From Norana najaformis (taxonomy: Eukaryota > Annelida > Clitellata > Crassiclitellata > Hormogastridae), in the NCBI GenBank assembly GCA_964023275.1, contig OZ029920.1, positions 1,085,572-1,149,571 of the forward strand: a stretch of 64,000 nucleotides of DNA. Reading direction: 5' to 3'. The position numbers were made by a program, and so were the translations under genes. Below, piece after piece: positions 33,111 to 44,216 of the stretch. Under the pieces are notes generated by a model. The model searched no databases, had not been told where the DNA came from, and saw nothing but the letters and a program-made list of their open reading frames with translations. Each line of letters begins with the position of its first letter. Positions within the stretch are counted from its first letter, which is position 1.

Positions 33111-34777
33111 AAGAGAAAGAAGAAACTTTCAATTCTATCGTAATATGGTTAGGCGATTCTTAGATAGACACCTTTAAGTTGTGTTTTGCAATGTTATATA
33201 AATTCTTTTTAAAATAACGTTACTTTGTATCAAATCTAATAAGGTAGAATCGATTTTTTCCTCCCACAACCTCGATCGAAACATCACATCTTACGGTACA
33301 AAGTTTTACGAAAACTGGAGAAATATTTTTTCGTACTGACGTGAACGGCTTTTGATGCCATTGGAAAGTAAACTTCACAGCAACTTGTGGCCCCTTAGGT
33401 CGACCTTAAGCTTCCCACCTCACAATTGGAAACATAGTAGTATTCAGGGTTTAATGACATCGTATAACTTCAAAGGGAAGTTGAAGGCGAATTTAATAAC
33501 CGTTCGATTATTATTTTATGTCATCAACGGCCGTTGCCCTCCTCTTTCATACAGGCTTGGGACTGGCACTATCCGAATGCAGTCACTGCTTAGTAGTAGT
33601 TCCAGTGTTTAACAACATTTATGGAGCCTTCAAAGGCCCTTAACGTCTCCCTCCTCCTCCTCCTTTATCCAGACAGCCAAAAGACGCAGTTAAACACTCG
33701 ATGCTATTTATTTTTCAACAAAATGGCATTTGATAAGTAAAACTCCGAGAGTTGGGAATGTTTCCTATGTTGAATAAATGCAAAGCCAGAAGATGTCATT
33801 AAACTCCGATTACTATTTAATTACTAAAAATCCTAGATTCCGATTAGACACCCTTAAATGACTATGTCCGCTGTTTTATATTCCTCAATTTCTTTCAAAC
33901 TCTTTGTAAAATAGATGTGTTATGTTACGTGATGTCTACGTGAACGGCCCTTTCAACCGTAATACGTGTATATCGTTTAGATCCGCACTATGGAGAGATT
34001 TCGAGAATTATTTCCCACTTGCGCCCTCTAACTATAAAATAAGCTTTAGTAAAATAAGCCCTAGCTATGAAATAAGTACTTCAATTGTACACTGTGAGTC
34101 AGACGGCTAAGGAAGTGGCACTGCCGCCACCTCTCATACGCCGAGTCTAAACAGTTAAAGTCGCTTGCACTTCCTACACATGACTGCCTCTTAAGTTGTA
34201 AGCGCCGTCGTTTACTTGATTTAATTCAAATTCAGACGCTAGGTGGCGAGGGCAAAAGGTCACATTTACTCGTTCTCAGACGCATAAACTTTATATTCCT
34301 TTAGTCCTATATTCTGCTCAAAGAGAAATAAGAAACTGTCAATGCTATCTCAATATATCACTAGGCTTCGCTTAGACACCTTTAAATCGCCTTCCCCAAG
34401 GTAATATAGATTTTTTTTCAATAGCTCACTTGATGCCTTCGATCCATCTAAGTCTAAGGATCAGGTAGAGTCGACGTCAATGGCCCTGACAGCCATTAAG
34501 ATGTTGTTAAACAACGAAAACTACTAATTGCAAAATGATGATTACATGAATATCGTCACGTAAGGTAGTGTCAGCGTTAAAAGGCCTGGAAGTCATAAGG
34601 TGTCGTTAAACATTCGATGATATTATTCAAAAACAATTTATAATTATTAAAACTCTGTATTAATAGTGACGTTACCTTACTTGTGTGGTATGTTCAACAA
34701 CAAATCATTATAGTGCGAAACCCCCGTAGACGGCATTTTTAAAGACTCGATGTTATTTGTAATAGATTTGGACTTCT
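33111..34777. repeat. Mixed repeats, no gene
   Basis: Forward arms at 33172, 33844 (GACACCCTTAAATG), 34375 (TAGACACCTTTAAATCGCC) and ends at 34466 (GTCGACGTCAATGGCCCTGA, ATTAAGATGTTGTTAAAC). Minus E module 33596-33680. GCGCCCCCTAACGA-type repeat at 33995-34290 (GCGCCCTCTAACTATAAAAT, GGAAGTGGCACTGCCGCCAC). Confidence 0.6.
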
Positions 34778-34934
34778 TTAGACACCTTTAAATCGCTCAA
34801 TTTGGCCTTACATACTCGTTATTTCCTTTAAGTCGCTGCCTTGTTTGGGGGTAGTGCCAGTCCGAAGCCTGGATAAAGGAGGAGGGCGACGGGAACGGCT
34901 TTTGATGCCATAAGCTGTCGTTAAACTGAGGAAC
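34778..34934 (+). repeat. FE unit
   Basis: TTAGACACCTTTAAATCGCT, then CTGCCTTGTTTGGGGGTAGT, AAGCCTGGATAAAGGAGGAG and GTCGTTAAACTGAGGAAC. The ACTCCGCCA start is missing. Confidence 0.9.
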
Positions 34935-37019
34935 TACTAATACTAGTCGCAGACTTCCGTTAAATAACATGGTTCCGTCGATGCAAAATGCCCTGCAGAC
35001 ATAAGTTGTCCTTAAACAAAGAATAGTGCAAGAGGTATGGTTAAAATTTAACGTTTTCAGGATTTTTAAAACCTGAAAATCTATTTCTAAAGTAGGTTTT
35101 AAATGTTTTTGTTTGTATTTTGAAAAAGATAATCCGATGTTGTTGTTATATATTTCAGCTTAAATACAAATTGTAATGAATCAATACCGCGACGATTGCG
35201 ATGTTAAAGCAGATCAAAGAGCAAAAATTAAATTAAAAATCCTGTTTACCACAATAATTCCGTTAACATCGTTTGGAAATACAATAAAAGCTAAAACATG
35301 AAATACATAAAAAACTAATGTTTCGATTCAAAATATAGATTTAGCTAATTTTTAATTTCGACGCACGTGGCCAGTGCTGGTCGCATGCCTCTGTAGGGAG
35401 TCACTTACGATTTATTAGTGGGGCAAATGCGCATTTTGCAAGATAACTTCTCTTCGTTTGGACTTAGTATGCTCATATGGCGTTATTTCCTCTTGCTCAG
35501 TTGATTTTGGGTGTTCTCGGCTGCATGCTGACGTTTGTTATCCAAGTCTAAGTCTGTCCAAGTCTGCATGGATGACTATCTAACTCTGAACGAAATAATA
35601 TCTTTTATTATGTAGATTTTGCAAAGTAATACAGAAATGTTCTTCCTTAAAAAGCAAGACTAGGAATAGGGAAGGGAAGACTCAAAGAGACACAGACAGA
35701 CAGAAGAGTGAGATAAAAGTCAATATCGACGGCCTTGGTAGCCGTAAGATGTCGCTGATCTCTAGATACTATACTATAAGTACTCGTATTAGGCTCTTTT
35801 AGACTTGTTAAACTTTTCTCTCTCAAAATGTTGTTAAAAACGTGTGTTAGCATATGAGTAATTTTAGTGCATAATTTGTGTTGTAAATATTTATGATGTT
35901 CATGTAATATAGCTCAAAACTATGTAAATTTCTGTAAATATATTTCAGGGTAGATTGTAACCAAAAATAGCCTTTATGGTCTTTAAAAGAATAAAGAAAC
36001 CAGCCTATTGGTCATGAAAAGAGTCCGTACGGCAAAATTAAGCTTATATGATCATTTCAAATGAGCCTTAGTGGCGGAGTAGTACAGCCGATTGAAGGAA
36101 AACGACTAGCATACAGCATCGAGAAACGTTATATAAATGTGTTTAATCGTTGCTATTCATTGTTTAAGGACATCCTGCAACTGCCATTGCCTTTGATGTC
36201 GACCTTACCCTGTTCGCTTTATGACGTCATCGGACTAATTACTGAACTCATACGAGCGACTGAAGCAAATTTAGAAAGAAATATCTTAAAGGTGTATTGA
36301 AATGAGCCATATATTTTCAGTAGTAAAATGTCACTAAACACTCGCTGTTCCACAATATCAAAATGGGTTTCGACACATTTAAATCTGTTAAGTCAATATT
36401 ATTTGTAAGTGATTTTCGTTCAATAGTCACTATGATCCGCCGATTGTTCTGTGAGCGAATCAAAGTATACGCGAAAGATGACATCAACGGCTCTGGCAGC
36501 CACAAGATGTCGTTAAAAACTGTACAATGTAATTGCTGTGTGTATTGCTTGCTCTCACTTTCTGACGCTACATTGTCATATATGTTAATAATAAATTATA
36601 ATGCTTTTATAGCGCCACTGTAATAATGCCCAAGAAACATCTAAGAGAGGCTTGCATTTTTAGCATTCAAATGTGCATAATCATTGTGACAGTTGCCATT
36701 ATCATCGGAACTTCTATTCGTTATAGAATAACCTCCATCTGCGAATGACATAGATCTCTAGACTGCTTCATATTCATACATGTAAATAAGCTCACTTGAT
36801 CTGCTTAACTTTGATCCCTTCCTCCTCCCTCACCACTAAGACGCGCTATTAGTCCCTCGTTTCAAACAACAATTACTGACATCATACAAATATTTCCTCT
36901 CTTTAACCGAGACACCTCCCCCCGTCACTAGGCTGCTCAAAGCACAACGAATCTAAGATACACACACACACGCACACATCACTGGTTACATTCTGAGATG
37001 GTTGTCAGTGTTAGGTACG
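34935..37019. other. No gene; AT-rich with repeat ends
   Basis: 35000-35700 is one of the few stretches without obvious repeats; it holds a short hairpin TTTTCAGG...CCTGAAAA at 35057-35082. Tandem AAAAGA-GCC-GGTC units at 35967-36045. Ends GGTAGCCGTAAGATGTCGCT (35736) and GGCAGCCACAAGATGTCGTT (36494). Reverse arm TTAAAGGTGTATTG at 36288. No coding sequence recognised. Confidence 0.5.
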
Positions 37020-38060
37020 GTCGACGAGAACGGCCCTGGCCGCTATAAGCAGTTGTTGAAAACTGGACACAACGACAACTAGTGTAACAGCGCCCTCTAA
37101 ATTATACTCAGCCTGTCACGTGCTGCGAGTACATCATCAACTTATGTGGTCTAATGAGTCCTGCACAGAAGACGCTTTGCCTCTTCAAAAGACTTCCTTG
37201 TCCCAGGAACATATAGAACTATTAAGTTTGTCTCAGATTAATGACGGAGCAGGTCTGCTACGGAACGGCCATGGCATACACCGAAAGTAGAAAGGGTAGT
37301 GGTGTGGGTGGCTCATGGCATAGAACGGGTTGCAGTAACCCCACACAACCAAGTAACATACAAATTGCCACCGCTGCACAGAGTTTAGTGACAAATTACG
37401 GCTCTCATGGCCATCAACATCGACTTATCCCACACATCACAAATCACAATGGGTCAAACACCGATTTTTTACAAATGAAAAATATATAATTTTCCTGAAT
37501 ACGATTTAAAGGTGTCTAGCGTAACTTAACATCCGTAGTACCGCTGGGTATATCGTACATCGCCGACAGATTCGATTATGTCTTCCGTAACTTATCTTAC
37601 ATCAGTTCCTTGGGGTTTTTGGTCTCCCTTGTAAATCAATGCTTTAAATAATAAAATGTATGGAAAGGGGGTTCCAGTTAGGTAAAGCAGGGTCGACGTC
37701 AATGGTCCCGCCAGCCGTCAGATGTCCTAGAAACTAATAATTAATATTAATGATATTAGGCTACGTTTAGAGATTTGAAAGCTCTAATTTGCTTTTCTGC
37801 GTAATAGATGCCTCAGTTTTCTCAATCAGGTGTGTATGATTAGACCAAAAACGTTAGGAAACGATACTAACAGCCCCGGCAGCCATAAGTCGTTAAACGT
37901 TCGACTCCGTTTATGCTGTTATGGTAAACTTAGACACCTGTAAATCACTATTCTTGAAATTATACATAAAAATATCTCATTTCGTTTATATTATCGTGAT
38001 CAGATAAATCAGTAAATGTCAATGTCAATGGCCCTGGGGTCATAAGATGTCGTTTTAATA
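37020..38060 (+). repeat. Composite repeat with tRNA-like SINE head
   Basis: CAGCCTGTCACGTGCTGCGAG (37108), leader, SINE head GGTGGCTCATGGCATAGAAC with B-box-like GGGTTGCAGTAACCCC (37310-37350), body to TACGGCTCTCATGGCC, reverse arm GATTTAAAGGTGTCTAGCG (37503), GTAAAGCAGGGTCGACGTCA (37683), terminal GGCAGCCATAAGTCGTTAAACG, forward arm GACACCTGTAAATCAC (37935), end CATAAGATGTCGTTTTAA (38040). The longest complete example of the order. The 82-codon ORF at 37241 is inside it. Confidence 0.75.
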
Positions 38061-38681
38061 ATGGTTTGCGAATAATAATAGTTAGGAGAGATAACAAATG
38101 TCGATTTTGAAGCGTATTGCAGACAATCAGTAAACCAAGAATAAAATTAAAATTGCTAAACTTTTATTTGACCAGAAATGAAGAACGACATCTCAGTTTA
38201 TAGCCAGTTAGAGGGTCAGAGACAGATGCTGAAAATGCTCGAGACGTGGCTTCTTGTCATTCAACGAGAGGTGACAGGTGTTTCATACGTGTTGCGTTTT
38301 GTGATTGAGTCTCCAGTGCGGTCCAAGACTCGACTCAAAACCAACCACACACAGCTTCTGTATTCACCGCATAAGTTATTCATTTTGATTGCTAGATGGA
38401 CAGCAATCTAACTATCATATCATGTAAAATAAATAAGAAATTAAAACTAGTATTAAAAATAATTAATACATACATTTATTTATTTGTTTATTAGTAATAT
38501 TCAATATAGTTCATTAATTATAGAATGTTTCTTTAATAATAAAGTTAATTATTTAATTAAATATCAAGTTAATAAATTATAAATGCAAATTTTGAGCCTC
38601 TGTTTGCACACCTTTCAATTACTTTTCCGTCCGTATTATAAATATCTCGCTCGCGCTCGGTTAAGATATTGAAGCAAAATT
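38061..38681. other. No gene; AT-rich
   Basis: Unrecognised 77-codon ORF (38178-38411) without motifs, then AATTAATA-rich sequence. Confidence 0.5.
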
Positions 38682-38858
38682 ATTTGCACACCTTTAATTC
38701 GCTCTCCTCGACGATACATAAGTTTTATTTCGTTTAATTATCCTTGAGTAACTCCGCCACTGACTTATTTGGGGGTAGTGCCAGTCACAAGTCTGGATAA
38801 AGGAGAAAGGCGACGGCAACGGCCTCTGATGCCATAAGATGTCGTTAAACTGAGGAAC
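38682..38858 (+). repeat. FE unit
   Basis: Arm CACACCTTTAATTCGCTCT, ACTCCGCCACTGACTTATTT, GCCATAAGATGTCGTTAAAC and TGAGGAAC. Confidence 0.9.
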
Positions 38859-39019
38859 TACTACTATATGTAGGTCGTGCTCGCTAAATAACATGTATGA
38901 GTGAGATAACATTTGACTTAAGAAGATGACGTTAAAACGAGAGTGCCTCACGAAAGATGTCGTTTTATACGAAACAATAAAACTATGTACATTTATAGTT
39001 TAGAAATATAAAGTTCTGC

Positions 39020-39183
39020 ATAGACAACTTTAAATCGATTCTTAACCAGTTTATATATTCTTGAATTTCGCTCACTCTCTGCCATTGCCTCGTTTGGATG
39101 TAGTACCAGTTCCAAGCCTGGATAAAGGAGGAGGGCGACGGCAACGGCCTTTGATGCCATAAGCTGTCGTTAAACTGAGGAAC
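39020..39183 (+). repeat. FE unit
   Basis: Arm ATAGACAACTTTAAATCGATT, then TGCCATTGCCTCGTTTGGAT, GCCTGGATAAAGGAGGAGGG and GTCGTTAAACTGAGGAAC. In the same orientation as the unit at 38682. Confidence 0.9.
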
Positions 39184-39329
39184 TACTTGCCCTTAAGTTC
39201 TGTTTATGATCTCTGGAGGTTAAGTCCACGTTACTGGCTCCGACTGCCACACGATGTCATTAAACTGCGGGAAGTGCCGGTGAAAGAACGACTCATCAAG
39301 TAAGTAAGTAAGTAAGACGTTTGTCGACA

Positions 39330-39610
39330 CGCCATATGTCCATCGCCTGAGCGATGAATCGTAGGCGTGGATGAATCACTTCGGTCAGACAACAAAAGCA
39401 AGACGATACAAATAGATCTTGAGCCGCTTTACGAAAATGTCTAACGATATCTTGTTGTGAGTGATGTAAACAGGAAGACTGTTCCAGATGACCGATGCAG
39501 AATTGTTGAATTCGTGTCTGGAGAATTCAGACCGATAATCACGGATGTCAGGAAGAGACAAACGGCTTTGTGTGGCCGAATGCAGAGATCTGGATGGCTG
39601 ACAGCGCTGT
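39330..39610 (-). pseudogene. LINE ORF2 extreme C-terminus
   Basis: Minus frame: DYRSEFSRHEFNNS, ASVIWNSLPVYITHNKISL, DIFVKRLKIYLYRLAFVV. WNSLP followed by F..RLK.YL is the terminal signature of CR1/L2/Jockey-type ORF2. Nothing upstream of it is preserved. Confidence 0.65.
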
Positions 39611-39642
39611 AAGGACGCTAGATGCCGGGTGACGACTATGAA

Positions 39643-39674
39643 AATGATGATGATGATGATGATGATGGTGATGG

Positions 39675-39705
<31 letters not shown>

Positions 39706-39729
39706 AATAATAATAATAATAATAATAAC
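39643..39729. repeat. (GAT)n(AAT)n microsatellite
   Basis: GATGATGAT with GGT interruptions passing into AATAATAAT. Confidence 0.95.
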
Positions 39730-39759
39730 AATAATCAGTAACTAATGCTTAAAGCATGA

Positions 39760-40245
39760 ATCGATAGATCGCCATAGTCAAGTCGCAATCGGGTCAATAT
39801 CCAAAAGGTCAGCCCACAAGTGAAAAAGGCAGCCTCGTCTGTATTGTGCTAGATCTAATTAGAGTTTCTCGGTTGGATATAGCAATATCAAATACCCCAC
39901 GCCGTGATACCGTTAGCCGCTCATGATCAAAAGTATAGTCTAACGTAGGCCACACCACTCGGTATGAGGACGTCCGCAAAAGGGTTTTAGGTTGGAGTTT
40001 GGTGCCAAATGCGGACAAGAGAGTGGGAGGGGTCCAATAAAGGTAATTTTTGCGGACTCCCTGTACGGATGACCCCATATCTAGTTTCATCGCAAGACAG
40101 TTTCTGTTTGGGCTTCGTTGCAGGACACGAGGTTGTTCCATGCACAGGTTTTTCCTCTTTTCGTACACGAAATACACACATCTTTTTAAATCGAAAGTTC
40201 AACGATCAATAATCACCGACGGTTCCACGTGTGGTATGTGATTTA
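39760..40245. other. Unrecognised stretch with overlapping ORFs
   Basis: A 122-codon minus ORF (39809-40177) and others overlap here; none shows a motif I know. AGTCGCAATC.G.TCAATATCCA at about 39780 also occurs at 8686, so this is probably repeat sequence. Confidence 0.35.
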
Positions 40246-40254
40246 TATTAGACC

Positions 40255-40570
40255 GTCAATCTAGAGATCTGAGGTTCAGATGTCAAACCTCCACCATGGC
40301 TGAGATTTCGATATTTTTGTCCCACTTGCGCCCCCTAACGAAATACGATGTAAAACAATTACCCCATCCGTACAGTGCCAGTGGGAAGGCGAGGAAGTGG
40401 CATTCCGTCAACCTTCAAACGCCTGGGTTTAACAGTTGAGGTCGCTTACATATCGTTCGCCTAACTGCCCCTTGAGTCGTAAGTGAATTAGCTCCAAATC
40501 GAATCCAAATTCATTCACTAGGTGGCTACAGAAATATCATTAAGTCACACAGTTTACCCGTTCTCAGACA
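40255..40570 (+). repeat. GCGCCCCCTAACGA repeat with head
   Basis: Head GAGATCTGAGGTTCAGATGTC and CCACCATGGCTGAGATTT, then TTGCGCCCCCTAACGAAATA, CAGTGCCAGTGGGAAGGCG, GTCGCTTACATATCG. The GGTTCAGAT phrase resembles a pol III B-box, and the same head is at 55820, so this may be a second SINE. Confidence 0.65.
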
Positions 40571-40658
40571 AATAATGTTTATGCTCAAAAGGAAAGAAAA
40601 TACGTCCAATGTCATAAAGCAACCTCCAAATACGACCTAATATCATAAGACAATGCTT

Positions 40659-40818
40659 CAACACCTTTACATCGGTTTTAAAGAGGTTATATATTATATA
40701 ATATTCAACTCCACCGCTGCATTTTGTCCGGTGGCGTCAAGTGCGAAGCCTGGATACAGAAGGAGAGCGATGTCAACGGCCTTTAATGCAATAAGATGCG
40801 TTAATCGTTAAACATTGG
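40659..40818 (+). repeat. FE unit, diverged
   Basis: CAACACCTTTACATCGGTTTT, CTCCACCGCTGCATTTTGTC, GAAGCCTGGATACAGAAGGA, GATGTCAACGGCCTTTAATG. Confidence 0.75.
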
Positions 40819-41519
40819 AAATACTATTGTATAATTCTCATTTTTATCAATCTGTCGCAAATGAATATTTGAATATACGAATATGAATACGTGCGTGTGT
40901 TGTGTGTGTGTGTGTGTGTGTCCTAATCGCAGTCACAAATTGATTGCATTAGTGTACTGGTATAAAGTTGACATTATCGGCTTTGGCGGACACTAGATGT
41001 CATTAAACGCTGGAAGCTACGAATAATCGCCAGAAATTCTCCCATCCCTGATTCAAATTGTACCACATCTTTAACTCATTTGCCTTTTCATTTTCGCTTC
41101 ATCGCTAATGCCGTTTACTGTGGTAATCGGCTAAATGGAAACTATTATTAATCAAACCTTTTTATTCAATCGTTTGCAAAGCCTTCCACAGTACTGTCTT
41201 TAGTCGTGCGGTGGCAGTTCGCAGTCTGGACAAAGGAAGAGACAACACAAATCATCTTCGTTAAGCAGAAACTCTAATAATCGTAAATAGCAATGAAGTC
41301 CAGCGGATAAGAACCTAAGCTAAGACCGACGTTGGTTAGATTAAAAACCTTAGGGAACAAATGAATCAATGGACCTGACAGTCATAAGTCGTTATTCGCC
41401 CCATTCAATTAATGAATTCTGGTTATACTTAGACACCCATTAATCACTGAGGATTATGATTATAATTGAAACTGGGGCTCATTTGAGTAACATCGCTCGT
41501 AACAGAATTCTAATGAATT
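40819..41519. repeat. Repeat ends, (GT)n; no gene
   Basis: GT array 40888-40921. End GGCGGACACTAGATGTCATTAAACGC at about 40984-41009. E-like 41190-41280 (GTCTTTAGTCGTGCGGTGGC). Arm TAGACACCCATTAATCACTG at 41431. Confidence 0.55.
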
Positions 41520-41750
41520 CTAAGTTTTACTCACCCTGCCACGTGATGTGAGTAACATCATCAACGGCATGGATGGCACTGAAAGGCATTTTAGCCTATA
41601 ACAAAAGTAGCAGAGGCAGTGATGTGGGAGGCGCAGGGCATAGAACTGGGTTGTGGTCACGCCACTCCCCCAAGTAACATACAAATCGTGAGTTCTGCTC
41701 AGTGCTTAATGACATCTTGTGGCTCTCGTGACCATTACATCCTCCTTGTT
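41520..41750 (+). repeat. Composite repeat with SINE head
   Basis: TCACCCTGCCACGTGATGTGAG (41531), leader, GGGAGGCGCAGGGCATAGAAC and B-box-like GGGTTGTGGTCACGCC (about 41626-41665), body GACATCTTGTGGCTCTCGTG. Confidence 0.7.
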
Positions 41751-41870
41751 CAATGTTATAGTTCCACTGTTAACGACATCTTATGGCATCATTGGAAAAA
41801 ATTGTACAGTTTTCGCTGTTTTTTGTGTGGATGGAATTGATAGTGAAGGTTGTTGTTCAATACAATTAAT

Positions 41871-42245
41871 AGTTCCTCAGTTTAACGACAGCTTATGGCA
41901 TCAAACGCCGTTGCCGTCGCCCTCCTGCTTTATCCAGGCTTGGGACTGGCACTACCCCAAACAAGGCAGTAGCAGAGTAAAATATTATTGGACGAAAAAT
42001 GATATCTAATTTTGTAAAACAATTTAAAGGTGTCTAAGCGTAACCTAATATAAGTCGCACGGGTTGTTTAGAAACATCTTTACACTGCGGCCAGGGCCAC
42101 TGACGTCGACGGTAACTTAGCTTGGAATGAATCGTTAGCGGATATAGCTGTTAACAACCATATCTGTTATACAATAACCACAGGTTGTTAAATTGCCGAT
42201 TCTTTCAATTATGTTAGATTACCCTTACACACCTTTAAATCACTG
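41871..42245 (-). repeat. Reverse FE unit followed by core and forward arm
   Basis: AGTTCCTCAGTTTAACGACA, TCGCCCTCCTGCTTTATCCA, CTACCCCAAACAAGGCAGTA, arm AATTTAAAGGTGTCTAAGCG to 42040. A 190-bp core leads to an opposite arm GATTACCCTTACACACCTTT at 42220. GTGTCTAAGCGTAACCTAA and TTAGATTACCCTTACACAC are inverted copies matching at most positions. Confidence 0.75.
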
Positions 42246-43270
42246 TTAAGCGGCTTTATATATATTTTTATTTAGTTCAGTGGCTATTCAGAATATTGAA
42301 TTGCTGCATAGCTATGTGACTGTACTTACTGTGTATAGATGACTAACGACATATGTGTAACGTATTAGTATTGTGTGCACCTGTTGTATGTGTGTGTCCA
42401 TGGATGTATATATGTACGTATGACGGAAGGTGTGTGTGTGTTCGCATGTAGACCATAGATTAATGGACTGTAGGTTAGGTACATAAGCGAACAATAAAAG
42501 AAACTGAATCAACACTGTTATAACATCAGATAAAAAAACACCAGATTACATAATATATTAATATCGTCTCAATCGCTGTTTGATGGTGGTTATACCCTGT
42601 GGGGTAAAGCAAGGCGCTGGTAGCAATGAGACCACATCCACAAACAGTGGATGCACCAATAACAATAGGATGCGTTTAGACATTTTCAAATCGCGTTATA
42701 GATCTTATAAAGTCGTTTTCGATTGAACACAGTTTCTTTCTTAACCGGTTCAAAAGTAAGGTAAGGCAGAAGACAGTCTTAATGTGCCGGTAAACACTCG
42801 CCACTCTTATTCGAGCAATTCATAAATGGCTTAATTGACAGGAATGTTTCCCAATGTACATGAAGTGCAATGAAAGAAAAGATCGAGCCGAAAGGCTCTG
42901 CAAGCCAGAAGATGAGACTTAACACTTAATGCTAATAAATTATAATTACTAATGATCATTTAGGTTAAGTTAGACATCTTTATAAAAACTTTTCCTAGGC
43001 TATATATTTATAACTCAACCACTGCATTTAGTAGGGTGGTTCCGGTTCCAAGCCTGGATAAAGGAGGGCGAGGCTAATCGTCTTCGTTATGAACCAACAT
43101 AATTGAACTGACACTCCATTATAAAAATCGTAAATAGCGATAAATCGACGTCTCAAGGAGAAGAACCCAGGGTACGTCGGCGTCACTTAGACTAAAGACG
43201 TTGGGCAACGTATCGATCAATGGCCCTGGTAGCCGTAAGATATCGTTTAACATTGGAACTACTATCGCTC
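42246..43270. repeat. Diverged arms and FE unit; no gene
   Basis: Arms GACATTTTCAAATCGCG (42679) and TTAGACATCTTTATAAA (42969), the latter starting a diverged FE unit to about 43095 (TCAACCACTGCATTTAGTAG, AGCCTGGATAAAGGAGGGCG). End CCCTGGTAGCCGTAAGATATCGTTTAAC at about 43223-43250. Confidence 0.55.
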
Positions 43271-43274
43271 GGGT

Positions 43275-44110
43275 CATCCCATAAGAGGTTAAGTCTGGTC
43301 GCAAAAGCAGAAACGAAATCCGATAAGACACTTGGAAACTGGGTTACCTACGTTGACCTGTCTGGTTCCCTGCGTATCGAGCTACTCAGTGCTGTAGTTG
43401 TGCATCCCATCACCCACAACTACTCATAGGGAAAAGTATCTTACTCTTCCTTCTGCAAATCGCAGCAGATGGAGCCATGGGGCTCATTTGTGTAACTCTA
43501 CTGCTACTTGAGTTGTTCTCAGCCTATCACGTGCAGCGAGTAACATTATCGACGTGTGTGATCTCAGGAACTCCAAACTGTTACTGTGAATTCCGAAGAC
43601 ATGGAAATGATCATAGGGAAACATGGAAGGGGCAGTGACGTGGGTTGCTGAGAGCATAGTGTTGGAGTCATCTCTCTCCAGCGAGTATCATAGCCTACAA
43701 GTCGTGACCTCTGCAGAGTGTTTAGTGATATCATACAGCTGTCATGACCGATAATATCAATCTTATCCAATACGAAAGGTGTAACTCCAACAGAAACTGA
43801 ACGAAAAATGAGGAATAAATAGTTTTATGTAAACTCGTTTTACATGTGTCTAAGCGTAACCAAATTATATTCGTGATTATTTAGTGTTTACCAAAACCGT
43901 ACATTTTAAGTCGACCGTGATTTATTTTACAACAAATCGTTATCAGGTATGGATTCCCTTGTAATTCACCTCTTTTAACGAATAAAATCTATTCGAAAGA
44001 TGTTCATAGCCGCTAAAACCCTCAATTCTATTGAAAATATACCGCAACGCCTATACACCTGTAAATCACTTTTATTCAACATTATATACAATTTATTTCC
44101 TTCATTCGCA
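43275..44110 (+). repeat. Composite repeat with SINE head
   Basis: GGTCGCAAAAGCAGAAACG, CACTTGGAAACTGGGTTACC, TACTCAGTGCTGTAGTTGTG, GCAGCGAGTAACATTATCGAC, then SINE head GGTTGCTGAGAGCATAGTG and GTTGGAGTCATCTC (43640-43680), body, reverse arm TTTTACATGTGTCTAAGCG (43850) and forward arm ACACCTGTAAATCACTTTT (44056). Confidence 0.7.
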
Positions 44111-44216
44111 TTTGGAGCCGCAAGATATATAAAAACAGGAGGAATGAGGATAGGATATAGAAATATACAAAAATCACATACTAATATTTATGAAAGAAAC
44201 ACTGTTGTTTTTTGCA

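Noticed and set aside
35057-35082. Hairpin TTTTCAGG...CCTGAAAA as a regulatory element
   Set aside because: Eight-base arms are expected by chance in AT-rich DNA and nothing nearby supports a function.
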